Below the pieces are notes generated by a model. That model searched no databases and was not told the origin of the DNA. It saw nothing but the letters and a program-made list of their open reading frames with translations. Below, one piece after another: positions 10,218 through 22,261 of a stretch of 64,000 bases of DNA; the first letter of the stretch is position 1, and the number at the start of each line of letters is the position of its first letter. The stretch spans positions 7,593,205 through 7,657,204 of the forward strand of contig NC_045138.2 in assembly GCF_008831285.2 (NCBI RefSeq). Reading direction: 5' to 3'. Origin of the DNA: Nymphaea colorata (lineage: Eukaryota; Streptophyta; Magnoliopsida; Nymphaeales; Nymphaeaceae). Made by a program: the position numbers and the translations under genes.

Positions 10218-10460
10218 TCAAACATTAATTGAAAAAACATGTAAAATTTCTTTGTAAACTATTGATGATGTATATTTAGCATTGTTTGCGGCATTATCCA
10301 AAACAACTTGTGCAACTCTAGCATTATAACTAGCTAAAGTTTTAATGAACTTAATAAAGTTATTTTGATTCAATGAACATGAACTTTCATCATGGCCGTT
10401 AAAAGCACAAACTCGAAATGCTAACCAACTAACTGTATTTAGAGATGCCTTCAACCTCAA
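10218..10460 (-). pseudogene. hAT-family transposase fragment (DUF4371-like)
   Basis: An 80-codon frame reads RLKASLNTVSWLAFRVCAFNGHDES in two parts, followed by NNFIKFIKTLASYNARV and VVLDNAANNAKYTSSIVYKE. This matches the DUF4371 part of plant zinc-finger MYM/hAT dimerisation transposases, which usually read RLxASIDxxRxLxFQGxAFRGHDES then GNFLELxKxLA. A full protein would be several hundred residues; upstream and downstream parts are missing, so it is a fossil scrap. It abuts a LINE fragment of the opposite strand. Confidence 0.75.
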
Positions 10461-10464
10461 GCTG

Positions 10465-10905
10465 TTGTTTCGACATCCTTCTCGGCCAGATGGGTTTTTA
10501 GCAAGATTATATCAATGTAGTGGTAAGCTTCTTTAAGATGACAAAATTTGTTAAAAAACTCAATAGAGCAAACATAGTCCTCATTCCGAAGCACGATGGC
10601 GCCCGAAGAGTCCAAGATATCTGGTCCGTTGCCCTTTGCAAAAATCTTTATAAAATCATCACCAAATTGATGCCCGTTTCTGATAATCCTCGATAGTGAG
10701 ATAGTGCATTCACTTGGGAATCTTCATATCACCATCTTCTTGTTTGAAAGTAAACATTGCAAAGGCTTTTGATAAACTGAAGTGGAGGTTCCTACGCAAT
10801 GCTTTACTCAAGCTTGGGTTTGCATCTCAGTGGGTTTACAAGATTATGACATGTGCATCTATAGCCTCTGCTGCTGTCTCTATAAATGGTCAAATTGGCA
10901 ATTTC
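10465..10905 (+). pseudogene. L1-type LINE reverse transcriptase fragment, fused to Copia sequence
   Basis: Starts with a RPDGF phrase (usually GPDGF), then, across frameshifts, VLIPKHDGARRVQD, ALCKNLYKIITKLMPV, and KAFDKLKWRFLRNALLKLGFASQWV followed by SASAAVSINGQ-like residues. These are successive blocks of plant L1 reverse transcriptase (IPK...DFRPISLCN, RLK.., AFD.V.W.FL...L...GF). The catalytic YADD region is missing because the sequence switches at about 10906 to Copia RNase H with no intervening bases. Confidence 0.75.
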
Positions 10906-11265
10906 AGTGCCGAGGCTGAATATAGGGCAATGGCGACTACCTCAAACGAGCTCATTTGGATCAAATCACACATCCAAGAACTTGGATTTGTTATCAAGTC
11001 TCCCATTCCAATGCAGTGTAACAATCAAGCTGCAATTCATATAGCTGCAAATTTAGTTTTTCACGAACGTACCAAACACATAGAAATTGATTGTCATTAT
11101 GTATGTGAAAAGGTTAAAAAAGGAGAGATTGAAACTCCATATACTAGAAGCACAGAGCAGTTGAACGATGGGTATATTAAAGGACTTCCTACAAAGCAAT
11201 TTGATGATATTAAAAGCAAGTGGGGCTGTTTGAATCTCTACGCCCCACTTGAAGGGGAGTGTTGA
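10906..11265 (+). pseudogene. Copia RNase H fragment (5'-truncated element)
   Basis: Begins within the RNase H phrase SAEAEYRAMATTSNELIWI and continues with QCNNQAAIHIAANLVFHERTKHIEIDCH and a degenerated GLPTKQF phrase (normally DxxTKxL). It ends at a stop just before the polypurine tract. Everything upstream (gag, protease, integrase, reverse transcriptase) is absent. The 183-codon open frame 10714-11265 runs through the LINE/Copia junction in frame, so the ORF is a chimera of two transposons. Confidence 0.85.
11250..11259 (+). promoter_or_regulatory. Polypurine tract of the truncated Copia element
   Basis: TGAAGGGGAG lies immediately before the LTR start TGTTGAAAG, the usual plus-strand priming site of an LTR retrotransposon. 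Confidence 0.7.
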
Positions 11266-11590
11266 AAGCAATCGTTTCAGCCAGCACAGCATACTCAATG
11301 GCTCCTCTCAATCTTGCCTTCTGAAACCCATTGAACGTTCGAAGGATTACTGCCATTCTCATTAGTTTCCTCAATAATCTTAATTCCTGTATGTAAAGTT
11401 CACCAAATGTTCATATTCATCATGTATTATATATGTCCTTGTAAAGCAAAGAAAAAAACAAAGAGAAAGAAAATAGAGGAAATCAAAGGGACTGCTGCTC
11501 TGGTGTTCTTTGTGGATCTAGGTCTATGAACCAAACCACGTAAAATCTGTGTTTCAATTCTTCGTTCTCCTCTTCTCTCCCATTTCAACA
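11260..11590 (+). repeat. 3' LTR of the truncated Copia element
   Basis: Starts TGTTGAAAGC directly after the polypurine tract and plausibly ends CATTTCAACA at 11590, giving TG...CA ends and about 331 bp. A TATA-like stretch lies near 11426. No partner 5' LTR is in the window. Confidence 0.65.
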
Positions 11591-13960
11591 TAAACATTTC
11601 TTGTAAATCCTTCCTTTAATAAATTGATGGATGTTTATGTATAAATATATAGGATGCTTATGTTTCATCTAAAATAATTATTTAGCAAAAATTTGAAGGG
11701 TCAATTTCTTTGATTTAACTATAACCCCTTTTCATTTAAGTTGACCTTGTGTGCTTAATACTTTAGTGATATCGGTAGGTCAATGACGAAATTTGATTAC
11801 TAATTCAGAAACGAATCCATTTAGTCAAATCTAATAAAGAAAAATGGACAAAAAAAAATTCTATTCTGATTCAAATTTGGTATATGGTTCGAGTATTTGA
11901 CTTCTAATTCACGTTATAAATATGGTAATGGCGGCAGTCCATTATGTGTAAACATCGGATATTGCTCCCGTTGAATTTGGATATGGTTTAAAAAACTTAT
12001 GTCTAACTTCAAACCTGATTAAGGATGTTCCGATCAAATGGAATTTGATAAATTTTGAATCCAACACATGTTTGAAACTTGAAACCTCTATTTCCTCGCT
12101 CAAAGGAAAAATTAGAAAGGTACAACCCATATTTGAAACTATAATAAAATATTGGCCCTTAATAAGAATTTCCCAAAAATGAAGTTTTTGCTATTTAGGA
12201 GTTCTGTCTGGTAGTGTGGAAGCCTCTCCTTTTTCTTCTTGTTCTTGGGGTCTAGAGCTGTTTGTGGACCTGGTTGGGGAATGAGACAACCATCAGTTAT
12301 AATGTCACTCATCCATCATTGTAGTCCTCTTGTCCACGAGAATTGGATTGACGACCGAATTTTAACCAATCTACCAGTTCAACCAACTAAGCTACGTCCC
12401 TCAAAGAAATCCTTTTTTTTTGTGTATGTGAAAAGAAGAAAGCATTGTATGGGCCATGTAGAACTCTGGCTAAAATATCAAGTAAAAAATATGACGCGTA
12501 AAAAAAAGTAATATGACATAACCACAGACTAAAAATTTGAAGATGTACTTTCTTTCAATTTTTCTATTGCTGAATTGGTTAAGGGTTTTTAAAATATATA
12601 TTATAATCCTTCCCAAGATTGAAGCTAAATTTCCCCAATCACCATGGTATAAAAGTAAAGTGATCATTATCTATTAGTTGTCCTTTAGCCTTTTTTTTTA
12701 ATTAACAAAACTACTTGTTATATTAAGTTCATACTAGGCCTTTTGTTCAACTCAACTTAGCCATAAAGGAAATTGTATTACAACCCTATTAAACTTATTA
12801 TTCTTTTGATATCCTTTAGTTCCAGGTATCATAGATTTCCTATTGATACAAAGGAAAAAATTGTGACTTAAGTTGAAAACATTTGCACATAAATCCAGGC
12901 ACAGGCACAGCCAGAAAATTTTGGTTAAGAGGTATTAAGAAGGACCTTCAAGATCTTATTGAATATAAATGAGAAAAATGATCCTGAAGTATTAATTTAA
13001 AAAGAAGCATTTTCGAGTCAGTGTGGGCAATTTCCCATGCAATGTCCACATCTGCTTCCTCCCCTGCATAAAACTGACTGGATGCATAACTTTTAGAAAC
13101 TTTGTACACTTGATGTCTCTCAAGCAAAAATACACTTCTGCTATGAGGAAAAACGATAATGAAACATCTATGTTGTACTGTAATATAAACACCATTTACA
13201 TAAACGAAATTGAAAAAGAAAAAGAAAATAAAGAGCTCATTACATCCATCTGTAATAGAATGAACAAATGAAAAAGCTTTTGCACATGCCCGTTCTATTT
13301 TTGTATGATACAATTTAGACGTTTGAGAAAGATTTATGTTCCTAAAAACATTTACATCCGTGAATGTGAAGTTTTTTCTAATGGATTTTTCTTTGTTAGA
13401 ATCATCTATAAAACTTTTAGACAAAAGTTTAACGCATTTTTGCTTGATACGTAGCCTGATATAAACATCCTTGTGCTTTAATTAGGGATTTCTACACCAT
13501 GAAGGGCCAGCAGACGTGGTCGTTCCCCTAATGCATGTTCTTGTAAAGATTTTATCAAATTTTTTAATAATGGCCGTCCGAAAATTATAAATGGTCCAAT
13601 ATGTTCATACACTTGGTCTAATAACAGATTGGAAGAAGAAAATATTAGATGCCGACTTGACTGGCGATTGTTAATAACAGAAGTGCATTTTTTTCGAAAA
13701 AAAAAACGTGGAAAATTAAATGGCCGTTTAAAACTTGAAAAACGAGTTTTTTTAAAAAAAAGTTAAAAACGACGGTTTTTCAGTGTTTTAATGTTAAACA
13801 GTTTTATTTTTTCATTTTTTATTTTTTATTTGTTGCAAATCTACTTTTCTTTTGATGTTTGTGTTATTAGTTTCTCACTTACCCCCATTTTAGTTTTTTT
13901 TATAATTTTCAAAAATTTACTGTATTTTTCCTTTATTTTATTTTATTAAGCTCATCATAT
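11591..13960. other. AT-rich spacer, one tRNA-like sequence, no gene seen
   Basis: Apart from the tRNA-like stretch listed separately, the region has no coding resemblance. A 158-codon minus-strand frame (12948-13424) is open but matches no family I recognise, is interrupted by a homopolymeric phenylalanine run, and has no promoter or context supporting it. Confidence 0.5.
12316..12401 (-). other. tRNA-related sequence (SINE head or tRNA pseudogene)
   Basis: On the minus strand the sequence has an A-box-like TAGCTTAGTTGG (12383-12394) and, about 27 bp downstream, a B-box-like GGTCGTCAATCC (12345-12356), the spacing of an RNA polymerase III promoter. It does not fold into an obvious complete cloverleaf by eye and its B box is imperfect, so a tRNA-derived SINE head or dead tRNA is likelier than a working tRNA. 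Confidence 0.35.
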
Positions 13961-13980
13961 TATACCTAAGAAAAACCTCA

Positions 13981-15476
13981 CCATTTAAAACTTCGAGACG
14001 TTATTTGTGACTATGCATTCACAGATGTAAATGTTAATACTATGTGGTGGCATAATGTGAACATGAAGTTTTCATTAAGAGTAATCTTCGCAAAGACAAT
14101 ATCTGATCACCGTGCCCTTCTCTTACATATTAATGAGAGGTTTTCTGGCGGTGGTGGTAAATCTCTATTTAGATTTTTGAGCTGCTGGATGATGACGGAT
14201 GAGCATGAACAGATGATTAAAAAAGTTGGAATATGTTCCCCGCTCTCTCTCATGGTGGAACTCTTAACATTTTTTTTGTAAATCCCATACAATCTGCTTT
14301 TTTTCAAGCTACACAGAATCGCTAGGTTTGTAGGACACCAATCATGAGCGTGCTTAAGGAAGGTGCTGGACAACATATGCTTGCATGAGGAAGATGACAA
14401 GAATACAACATTTTTTAAAAGTTAGGTGAAAAATCAGTTTAAAAAAAAAAAAGAAAAAAGAAAAAACTATGTTGGTAATTCATGGCAGGAAGTTGGATGT
14501 CCCTTGGCAAATTTCTGCAGGATGTAGGGATTATTTTGTTGAATTATTTTCAGGCAAGCAAAGTTTTCTGTGCAAAGGGAGGATTTTTGAGGGCCCAAGA
14601 GTCACTGATGAAGATAATAGAGCCCTTATGCCTCTTGTGCAACCACAAGAGGTGAGGAAAGCCCTTTTTAGTATGGCCAATGGAAAAGCTCCATGCCCGG
14701 ATGGATTTGAGGCATATTTTTATTAAAATTATACTGCACATATTGGGTTGAGATATCTCCAAAGCAGTTATGGATTGTTTTTATGTCGGGTAAATTGATG
14801 CAAAAGCAGAATATTAGACAAGGGACCCGATGTCTCCCTTATCATTTTTTGGAGGCCATGGAAATATTATCCAGACTTATCAAACTCAGAACTAATAAGA
14901 ATGACATCCAAGTTCCTCTTATTCCTCGCGTTGGGCATTGTCCAGGCCTCCTCTCTTTGGCTGATGGTGTTCTTTTATTTTGTAAAGCAGAAAGAAGGTC
15001 TGTCACAAATATAATGCTTGTTCTTGAGGCCATGGGAAGAACATCAGTGCTCAAAATAAATGCTGCAAATTCTCCCCTCATTGTTCTTAATGGTGACAGA
15101 ACTATTCTGGATTCGTTATTCTAATTAGCAGGGCTGTTCACTGCAATCTCTACCCCTTAAGTATCTTGAACTTCCTTTATTTCAAGGAAATCTTAAAGTG
15201 GAATGTTGTGAGGACCCCGTACACAAGGTTGATAGGAAGCTTGCAGGTTGGAGAGTTCCACTTCTCTCTTATGCAGGTCGTAAGTGCTTACTCGAGCATG
15301 TCATTTCCCCCATGGCCTCAAGAACAAGCATTATACAAATTATCTTATGGTGCGAGCAAAATGAAATCAGGAAACTTCATATGGTGGCCTGGAAAACTAT
15401 CTGTATGCCTAAAATTGAAGGTGGCGTGGGCCTGCTATGGCCTCATTTTTCTGGCCTAATCTGGAAGGAGCTGTAA
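13981..15476 (+). pseudogene. L1-type LINE ORF2 remnant (endonuclease end through reverse transcriptase)
   Basis: In order: the endonuclease C-terminal SDHRALLLHI phrase (about 14103) with FRFLSCWMM; VRKALFSMANGKAPCPDGFEA (about 14655-14720; usually GPDGF); a degenerate RQGTRCLPYHFLEAMEILSRL block standing for RQGDPLSPYLF..; LADGVLLFC (about 14957) where FADDLLLFC is expected; LKINAANS; then the KLAGW and YAGRKCLLEHV block. The catalytic aspartate pair is altered and many frameshifts are present. The 3' part from 15214 is the same sequence as window positions 1-263, so the LINE was in place before the segment duplicated. Confidence 0.85.
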
Positions 15477-16284
15477 AATGGATAATCAATGAAGGTATTT
15501 GTTAGCCTAATTAGCATGCTGCTCCTATAAACTATTTGAAGTTCAAAATCAATTGTAGCCACTCATTAGTAGCACTACTATTGTTGCAGTAGATTGGATG
15601 CAGTAAATGCATCGGTTCCTTCCTTCCCCGTCACATTCAAATTGAAGAGAGAAGAAGCACCAACAAAAAAAGTCTAAAGTAAGTGACAAACAAAGAATCA
15701 ACAAATCCAAATGCGTTAAAAATTGCAGAAATTGAAATTTCCAAATCAAAATAAAATGATTTTTGATGATCAAAACAACATGAATCTAAACATCCAAAAA
15801 GTCAGACAAAACGAGTTACTGAGTGAAACTAAAATGGGATTTCTTGTTATCAGAACAAGAGGAACAGAGAGAGAGGGAGAGATCTTTATTCAACATTTCA
15901 AAGCCAATCAAAGGTTGGGCTGGTGTACAATCCAGTACCTCACTAGGAAGCCAAAACAAAACCATGGGTCTAGCAAGAGTCCAACGTATGGAACCAAGAC
16001 AAAACTTCGGGTCAAACACCAAACCAACTAGAACAGGACGAAAGTGAAACAAGTATAAAACCGAATGATTGCAGTTGATAATATCGCTGTGATATGTAAA
16101 GAATATGAAACTCACCCAATAACCATATCCTTCTTCCCCATCAACTTGCATGACAAGGAGAATGCCCTCACCACCCCCCAAAGTCCATGAAAAGGACCCC
16201 ATAGAGGTATATCTCTATTGCTCTATAGAGAACAGACGGAAGCCGAAGACCCAGGTTGAAATGACAAAAAATCCAAGGGTGCCC
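15477..16284. other. No gene seen (copy B of 264-1071)
   Basis: Same sequence as the corresponding part of copy A, with only short meaningless frames. Confidence 0.6.
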
Positions 16285-16287
16285 TAA

Positions 16288-17521
16288 GGGCCCGTTTGAT
16301 GGGCGGGTGAAATTTAACGTGGTAAATTTTTCTGGAAACTGTGCTGATTATGGAACTTATGAGTCATGATATTAGCTGAAAGCCTGAAACATAAATCAGA
16401 CTTCTCAAAAACAGAAATGAGACTTCCCACGTCAAAGATTTTAGAAAGCTTTCCATTACCAAATTAAATGTTCATCGTCATCATCAAATGGCATGTCTAT
16501 TTCATAGGAAAACTGAAAAATTACGAACTGACTGTAATGAGTTACAAACATACTGTAAATAGACAAATAAACATATTGAAATAAAAAAATTTACAACTTA
16601 CAAACAGAGTTACAGACCATATAATGAAACAAAATTTATATAAGCATTATGACATTAATATCAGTAATGAAATGGCAAACAATTTAAAGTCACTGCTTAT
16701 GTACTTGATCAAGAAATCAAGAAAGACCTCCTTCGACGCTGGTGGACAATGACTATATTAACCAAGGCTCACCTCCTTCGAGAATTGGCAGCAGCTTGTG
16801 GAAGATCCTCAATGGGAGAAGAAGCGGAAGGCAAAATCTCCCGTGAAATTACAATGTAAACACCCAAATCAGTCGTCGAAGATCCTCAATGGGAGAAGAA
16901 GCGGAAGGCAAAATCCTATGTGAAATTTCAATGTAAACGCCCAAATCATATGCCCAAACAACAAAGACTATGCTGGTAACTGTGGCAGAAGCGAGAGAGA
17001 TAGAGACACTCACCAGGCAGTAATAGGGGCAACTGTGGCAGAGAAGCGACGGCGCAGAGAGGCAACTGTGGCAGACAGTCTCTGTGGCAGAGGGGAAGGA
17101 GCGACAACTCAGGGCATCAGAGAAAGGGAGAAGGGGAGGGAATCAGAGAGAGAAAGGAAAAAAGCCTACCGGCGATGGAGCGGAGACGCGACGGCGCAGC
17201 TGCGACGGTGAGAACTGGTTCTACTCTGGTGCGAGTGCGACAGTGAGAAGGCACGAGGTCGAGAGCTGCGGAGGGAGGTCGAGCGGAGTGCAAGTAGATT
17301 CCCCAAAACATATATTTCGAGCGGGTGAAATTTCACCCGCTTGAAAGTCCGAGCTCGGAGCTCGGACTTTCGAGAGGGTGGAATTCCACTCGCTCCCTTT
17401 TGGGTTAAACGGGTGGAATTCCACCCCGTTTGATGGGTTTTCAATCGGGCGGGTGAAATTTCACCCGCCCATACAAATTCTTCCTCCCCCATCAACTTTC
17501 ACCCGCCCATCAAACGGGCCC
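16288..17521. mobile_element. PIF/Harbinger (Tourist-like) element, copy B
   Basis: Same element as 1075-2307 with the same 25-bp inverted ends and the same TAA flanks (16285-16287 and 17522-17524); it is 1234 bp long because of one extra C. Since ends and target duplications are identical in both copies, it was carried along by the segmental duplication and did not insert twice. Confidence 0.8.
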
Positions 17522-17935
17522 TAAAGGATGACTAAATTACGTGAGGTTTACGAATCCTGGAAGACTACCTTGTAGACATAAGAAGGGCAGTCGTCCTCCT
17601 GACATTGTTAGATGTATCTTTGGTCAGAAGTGCCGTGGCTCATAGACATGCCTTCAATTCATCTTCAATAATTTGAGGCTCTGGGTTCGTAGAACAACTT
17701 CCATAAACTTTAGGAACTCTTTTATAGGGCGATGTAGGGAAAACCCGATCCCTTCGGCAACACAAGAGAGATATTGTGCCACCATAGACCCAAACAAGGA
17801 GGGTGGAGGAAGCCAAGACAATGGGAACTCCGGAACCCTGGCACTTGGAAGCACTGGCAAGGAGTGTGCAGGGAGCAAATGGAGCGGATGATGGAGTAGA
17901 AGGAAAAAATTGATAATGACTTGTTTGCCCTGAAG

Positions 17936-18741
17936 GAGGGGCGGAGCGAGGATCTTTTCAAGGGTGGGTCAAACAGTTTGACAAACTTCAATATGTTATA
18001 TATATAATATATTATATATATAATATATAAAATATAATATATATACTTGCACACTTTATATAGCATTTGCAAAACCACTGCATAGTAAAAGTGAACATAT
18101 GTCGCATTCAATTGCCCACATCATGAACGTGAAGCATGACCTGTTCTACAACATATTTTAATAATTGGTTGTGTCATTAGCACAAAGCGTGATCTGTCCT
18201 AAACAAATAAGGTGATATATTTCGATTATAGTGACGTAAGCAATCTAAAATGTAGCAAACAAATATATCTATAAATTTTAAAACCAAACAAATAAGTGTT
18301 ACCTAAAACAAGCAAATTTGTATTTTTTGCCTTTATTTTTATTAAAAATAGTCACATATCATCATTCATTCACATTGTCATAAAAAGTATATAATTCACT
18401 CAAAGATGAGAGCTCGCTCCTTAAATAAAAGTTATATGTACAACCATTAAGTCCCAATAGTGACATTTCATTAGAAATAAAAAAATTCAATAGTTGAACA
18501 TATTAGCGATTATATATGTTATATGTTTATTATTTGCACCACCATAGTGGCCTCGGTAGAGATAGGAATTTTTTATGAGTAAGACAGAATTATAGTTACA
18601 AAAATCTGACGGAGACTGAAATATAATTTTTCAAAATTTGTATATAAGATAGATAAATTTGTTTAAAATTTACATGTAAATTTAACAAAGAAAACTAAGG
18701 GGGGAGAGGGCCTCTGCGGGCCCCACCCCAGCTCCGCCCTT
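17936..18741. mobile_element. Putative hAT-like element upstream of the dirigent promoter (copy B)
   Basis: Counterpart of 2711-3516 with the same GGGCGGAGC-type inverted ends and AT-rich interior, again ending about 25 bp before the TATA box. No clear 8-bp target duplication. Confidence 0.4.
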
Positions 18742-18767
18742 GATAGTGGCCTTAGCTAGCTCTTTCC

Positions 18768-18775
18768 TATAAATA
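18768..18775 (+). promoter_or_regulatory. TATA box of dirigent gene copy B
   Basis: TATAAATA, 66 bp before the start codon, identical in context to copy A. Confidence 0.7.
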
Positions 18776-18840
18776 AGGTGCCTGTGAATGTGTTTTCTTC
18801 ACTCACCTCCCCCATACGATAAGCCTAGAGGCTGTCAAGT

Positions 18841-19407
18841 ATGTCTGCCACAACCTTCTTCACAACTACCCAATTCTTGCTCTTCTTCTTCTCCCTCACC
18901 ACCATCACACTTGGTGATGCCAACATCCAAGGGGAAGTACTGAATCCTCCAGCCCAAGGAACTGAGAAGGTGAGCCATATTCACTTTTATTTCCATGATA
19001 GCCTGGATGGGCGGTACTCTATCCGCATTGCCGCTGCGCCGCCGTTTTACAAGTCGGCGACCCCATTTGGTCTTGCCGCTGTTGTTGATTCCCCGTTGAC
19101 GGAAGGGCCTGATCCAGGATCCAAGTTGGTTGGAAGAGCACAAGGGCTGTATGTCATAGCTTCAAAGGAAGAAGTTGGCTTGCTAATGGATTTGACATAC
19201 CAGCTCTACGAAGGAAAGTACAATGGGAGCAGCATCAGTGTGCTTGGGCGGAATGCAGTGCGTAATCCATTGAGGGAGATGCCGGTTGTGGGGGGAACTG
19301 GCCTTTTCCGGCTAGCCCGCGGTTACGTACAAGCTAAGAACTACCTTTACAACCTCACAAGTGGGCTTGCAATTGTGGAATATGATGCATTTGTGATGCA
19401 TTATTAG
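18841..19407 (+). CDS. Dirigent protein, copy B
   Basis: A 188-codon gene whose product is identical to that of 3616-4182: signal peptide (1 to about 25), KVSHIHFYFHD (43-53), GPDPGSKLVGRAQGLY, EGKYNGSSISVLGRN, REMPVVGGTGLFRLARGY and terminal VEYDAFVMHY. TATA box, leader, start codon context and 3' region match copy A as well, so the two genes should be expressed alike unless the different outer surroundings or the 11-bp insertion about 970 bp upstream matter (inference). It would act in the cell wall as a guide for radical coupling. Both copies are intact, which argues against one being a pseudogene. Confidence 0.95.
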   Translation: MSATTFFTTTQFLLFFFSLTTITLGDANIQGEVLNPPAQGTEKVSHIHFYFHDSLDGRYSIRIAAAPPFYKSATPFGLAAVVDSPLTEGPDPGSKLVGRAQGLYVIASKEEVGLLMDLTYQLYEGKYNGSSISVLGRNAVRNPLREMPVVGGTGLFRLARGYVQAKNYLYNLTSGLAIVEYDAFVMHY

Positions 19408-19620
19408 TGAGATGGTTGGCTTTTATGGTGTTATTGTGCGCTTTGAGTTCGAAACTTCCATGCATGTTAGTACTGTTCGTTGCAAGATGTCATGTTAAGT
19501 ACTCAAAAGTAGTAGCGACCCTATTTTCTTACAGCGTGGTTCTTGAGGCTAGTAAAAGCCATTTGTTTTATGTGCTTCCTGGTTTCAGTATGCTGTTGTG
19601 ATTAAGCTTGATAGTGAGAA

Positions 19621-19626
19621 AATAAA
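19621..19626 (+). terminator. Polyadenylation signal of dirigent gene copy B
   Basis: AATAAA about 210 bp after the stop codon, as in copy A. Confidence 0.45.
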
Positions 19627-21670
19627 GCAATTTGGAATTCAAACTTGGTGACTAAACACGATTAGTTCAACGTAAATGCACCTGTGCCAATTTAAACTTA
19701 TAATTGGATCTAAAGTATAACAACAATGAAGATCCAAAGTATAACAACAATGAAACATTGTGCACAGGCATATACAATAATAAAAATGCCCCTATTTTAA
19801 GTGAGAAGAAACATTTTAAAGGGACAAAAAAGAGTTATGAAAAAATTAAATTAAAAAGAATATTTCTTCGTAAAAAAAAATCTAAAGTACCCCAACCCCC
19901 CTTCATTTTCCCTTTGTTATATTCTTGTGACGTGCACACTGCTCGATCTGTCTGCAAAAGCATAAAAATAAGTAGAGGGACATATATATATATATATATG
20001 CTCCGACAGATGCTTTTGGAAGAGGTTTAAAATTCAATGGTTAAAATTGTTAGAAATGTTTTTTCAAGGAGATAAATAATTGATCAAAGTTTGATGTTAT
20101 GAACTTAAATAGTTTTGAAGGACGAATACAGTCCAATGCAGGTTCTTCCTGATTAACTACATAGATAACATTATGCAGGCGTAGATTGAAGAAGAAAATT
20201 AAGAATATACTGCTATGTCACCTAGACTTGCCTGCTCATGCAACAATGAGAACCGTGTGTCCCTGGCCGCACCTGATTGTGCACCATTGCGTGTAAAAAG
20301 GAATTGTGGTAACAAGAAAAAGGAAAGGAAAAGGAAAAAAAATGTACCTATCCGCATCTTTTTCCTCTTTCTTCAGCAACAACCAGCCACCGACAGAATC
20401 CAACGTCCGGTGGAACCACGACAGCAGCCCCAGAAATTTTGAAGACTGCACCACCTACACCTCTTATTCATGTAGTATAGATCAAAAGATGCTTAACATC
20501 AATTAAGGACATATCAAAAGAGATTTCGCCAATATGCGGGAGTCCATAAACAGCTATCAAGGCTAAGCTCAATTCGGCCTTTCGCCCGGGCCAATGCCCT
20601 TCCCTTTCGCTCACCTGGAAGCAAATTTAGGTTCGGTGGAAGCAAATTTAGGTTCAGTCGGGGTAGCTCTTATGGGTGGACCCAAGTCCATTCCACACTG
20701 AAATCCTGCAGACCTATTCAGGCAATTGCCCCCTCCGGCCCACATGTGGCTGTACCACTACTGAACCTCACTTCACCAACAACTTCCAAACAAGGGTTTC
20801 TGGTTAAATTTGTTTCTTTTTTTATTATACAGCATATTTGTGTTGGAAGCTAATTAAGCATATGAATCCAGCAAAAGGCAGTTTTACCATCATTTGATTC
20901 AGTGTAAATGAGCTTCCAATTATGAGCAGTACTTACGTCAATGGTTCAAAATATGTGAACCTCTGGCCCCAACTTTTTGAATGTCATCTATAGTAGAATA
21001 ATTTATACATGTTTATCTTTGTATATTTTTTTTCTTCATTCTTATTATAATCAAAATATGTGAACCTCTGGCCCCAAGGGGCATATCGTAGCTAGTCGGG
21101 CTGACAGATCATTGAGACTTTAATTTCCATAAAAGTACCTCATCCACACGGGAAATAGTTGCAATGTGACATCCTAGTTGACAAGTGTACCGTATGTCCA
21201 CCTATGCCCCTAAGAAGTCCTAAACTCTGCGACAAAGGAAAGGAGGGGAAAGCTTCAGCCCTTCTTCCGGTGGCTTCTGTTCACTGAATAATACAAGAAC
21301 CTCTGAGAAATCAGATTCAGTAAAAGTAACATTTTATTCAAATCTGGTCGATTGATGTACAATGCATAATATTGGCTGACGTGGACTGATATTAACGACA
21401 CGAGAGAGAGGACATTGAAGATACAATACATGTTAGACGATACGAAAAATTATTAATAGCAATTGGTAACCAATAGAGTAGTTACATTACCTGCTCCTCT
21501 AGTCACAGCACTAGTAATGTTTCTATTAAATGTTAAATAGGGTCCTGCACTGCACACTCCTTTACAAGGGAGGAAGTGGTTGGGCATTGTGGGTAACGCT
21601 GTCTTCTTAGTTGTGTCAGATTTTTTTCTAATCTGGCAGATTGGTAAAGAAAGTTAATAGATTACAAGTT
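19627..21670. other. No gene seen (copy B of 4402-6440)
   Basis: Same non-coding sequence as in copy A. Substitutions between the copies begin to appear from about 20862 onward. Confidence 0.6.
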
Positions 21671-21676
21671 GCCTTG

Positions 21677-21972
21677 ATTCCGATCATGATATTATGTCAG
21701 GGTGTAGAGCTGATAATCACCACATGTCTTGTGTTCAAATTGTCTTGAGTGAATTTATAAAAGAAACTGGGCTCCCTTCCAATTCTCAACAGTCTTGCTT
21801 TATTCCTTTTAATGTTCAATCTGGTAAAATTCAAGAAATAGTTGATATTTTGAGCTGGGTCCTGCTAATCTTCCTGTTCCATGTCTTGAAATTCCCTTGT
21901 TCACAAGAAACATTCCTAGTCCATAAATTGCTCCGATACCATGATAAAGTACAAGAGAGAGGAAAAGAAAAT
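21677..21972 (+). pseudogene. L1-type LINE reverse transcriptase fragment (copy B)
   Basis: Counterpart of 6450-6745, with the same VLSEFIKETGLPSN and GKIQEIVDIL blocks. It differs at several positions (for example a T-for-A in the serine/threonine codon after PSN). Frameshifted, non-functional. Confidence 0.65.
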
Positions 21973-22261
21973 TGGTTGTTTCATTGACAAAGATTACAAA
22001 GGACATATATAAATACAAGTTGTTACAATATAAAACAGTAATCGATGGAAATCCATTCCCAAATTACTGGTGTTTGATATATTACAGCGTGAGTATGGAC
22101 ATTTTTTATATATTCAATGATCAAGCACTGGACATAAGTAAAGCCACGTGTTTCTCCAACATGGTGTTCTTAAAACATACATGGGAAACATGTGTTTCAA
22201 AAATATGATATTCTTTTCGAAAAATCGTTTTAGGTATGATGCGGCGGAACTGAATTATATT

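Noticed and set aside
12948-13424. 158-codon minus-strand open frame
   Set aside because: No family resemblance, internal phenylalanine run from a poly-T/A stretch, no promoter; likely chance in AT-rich DNA.
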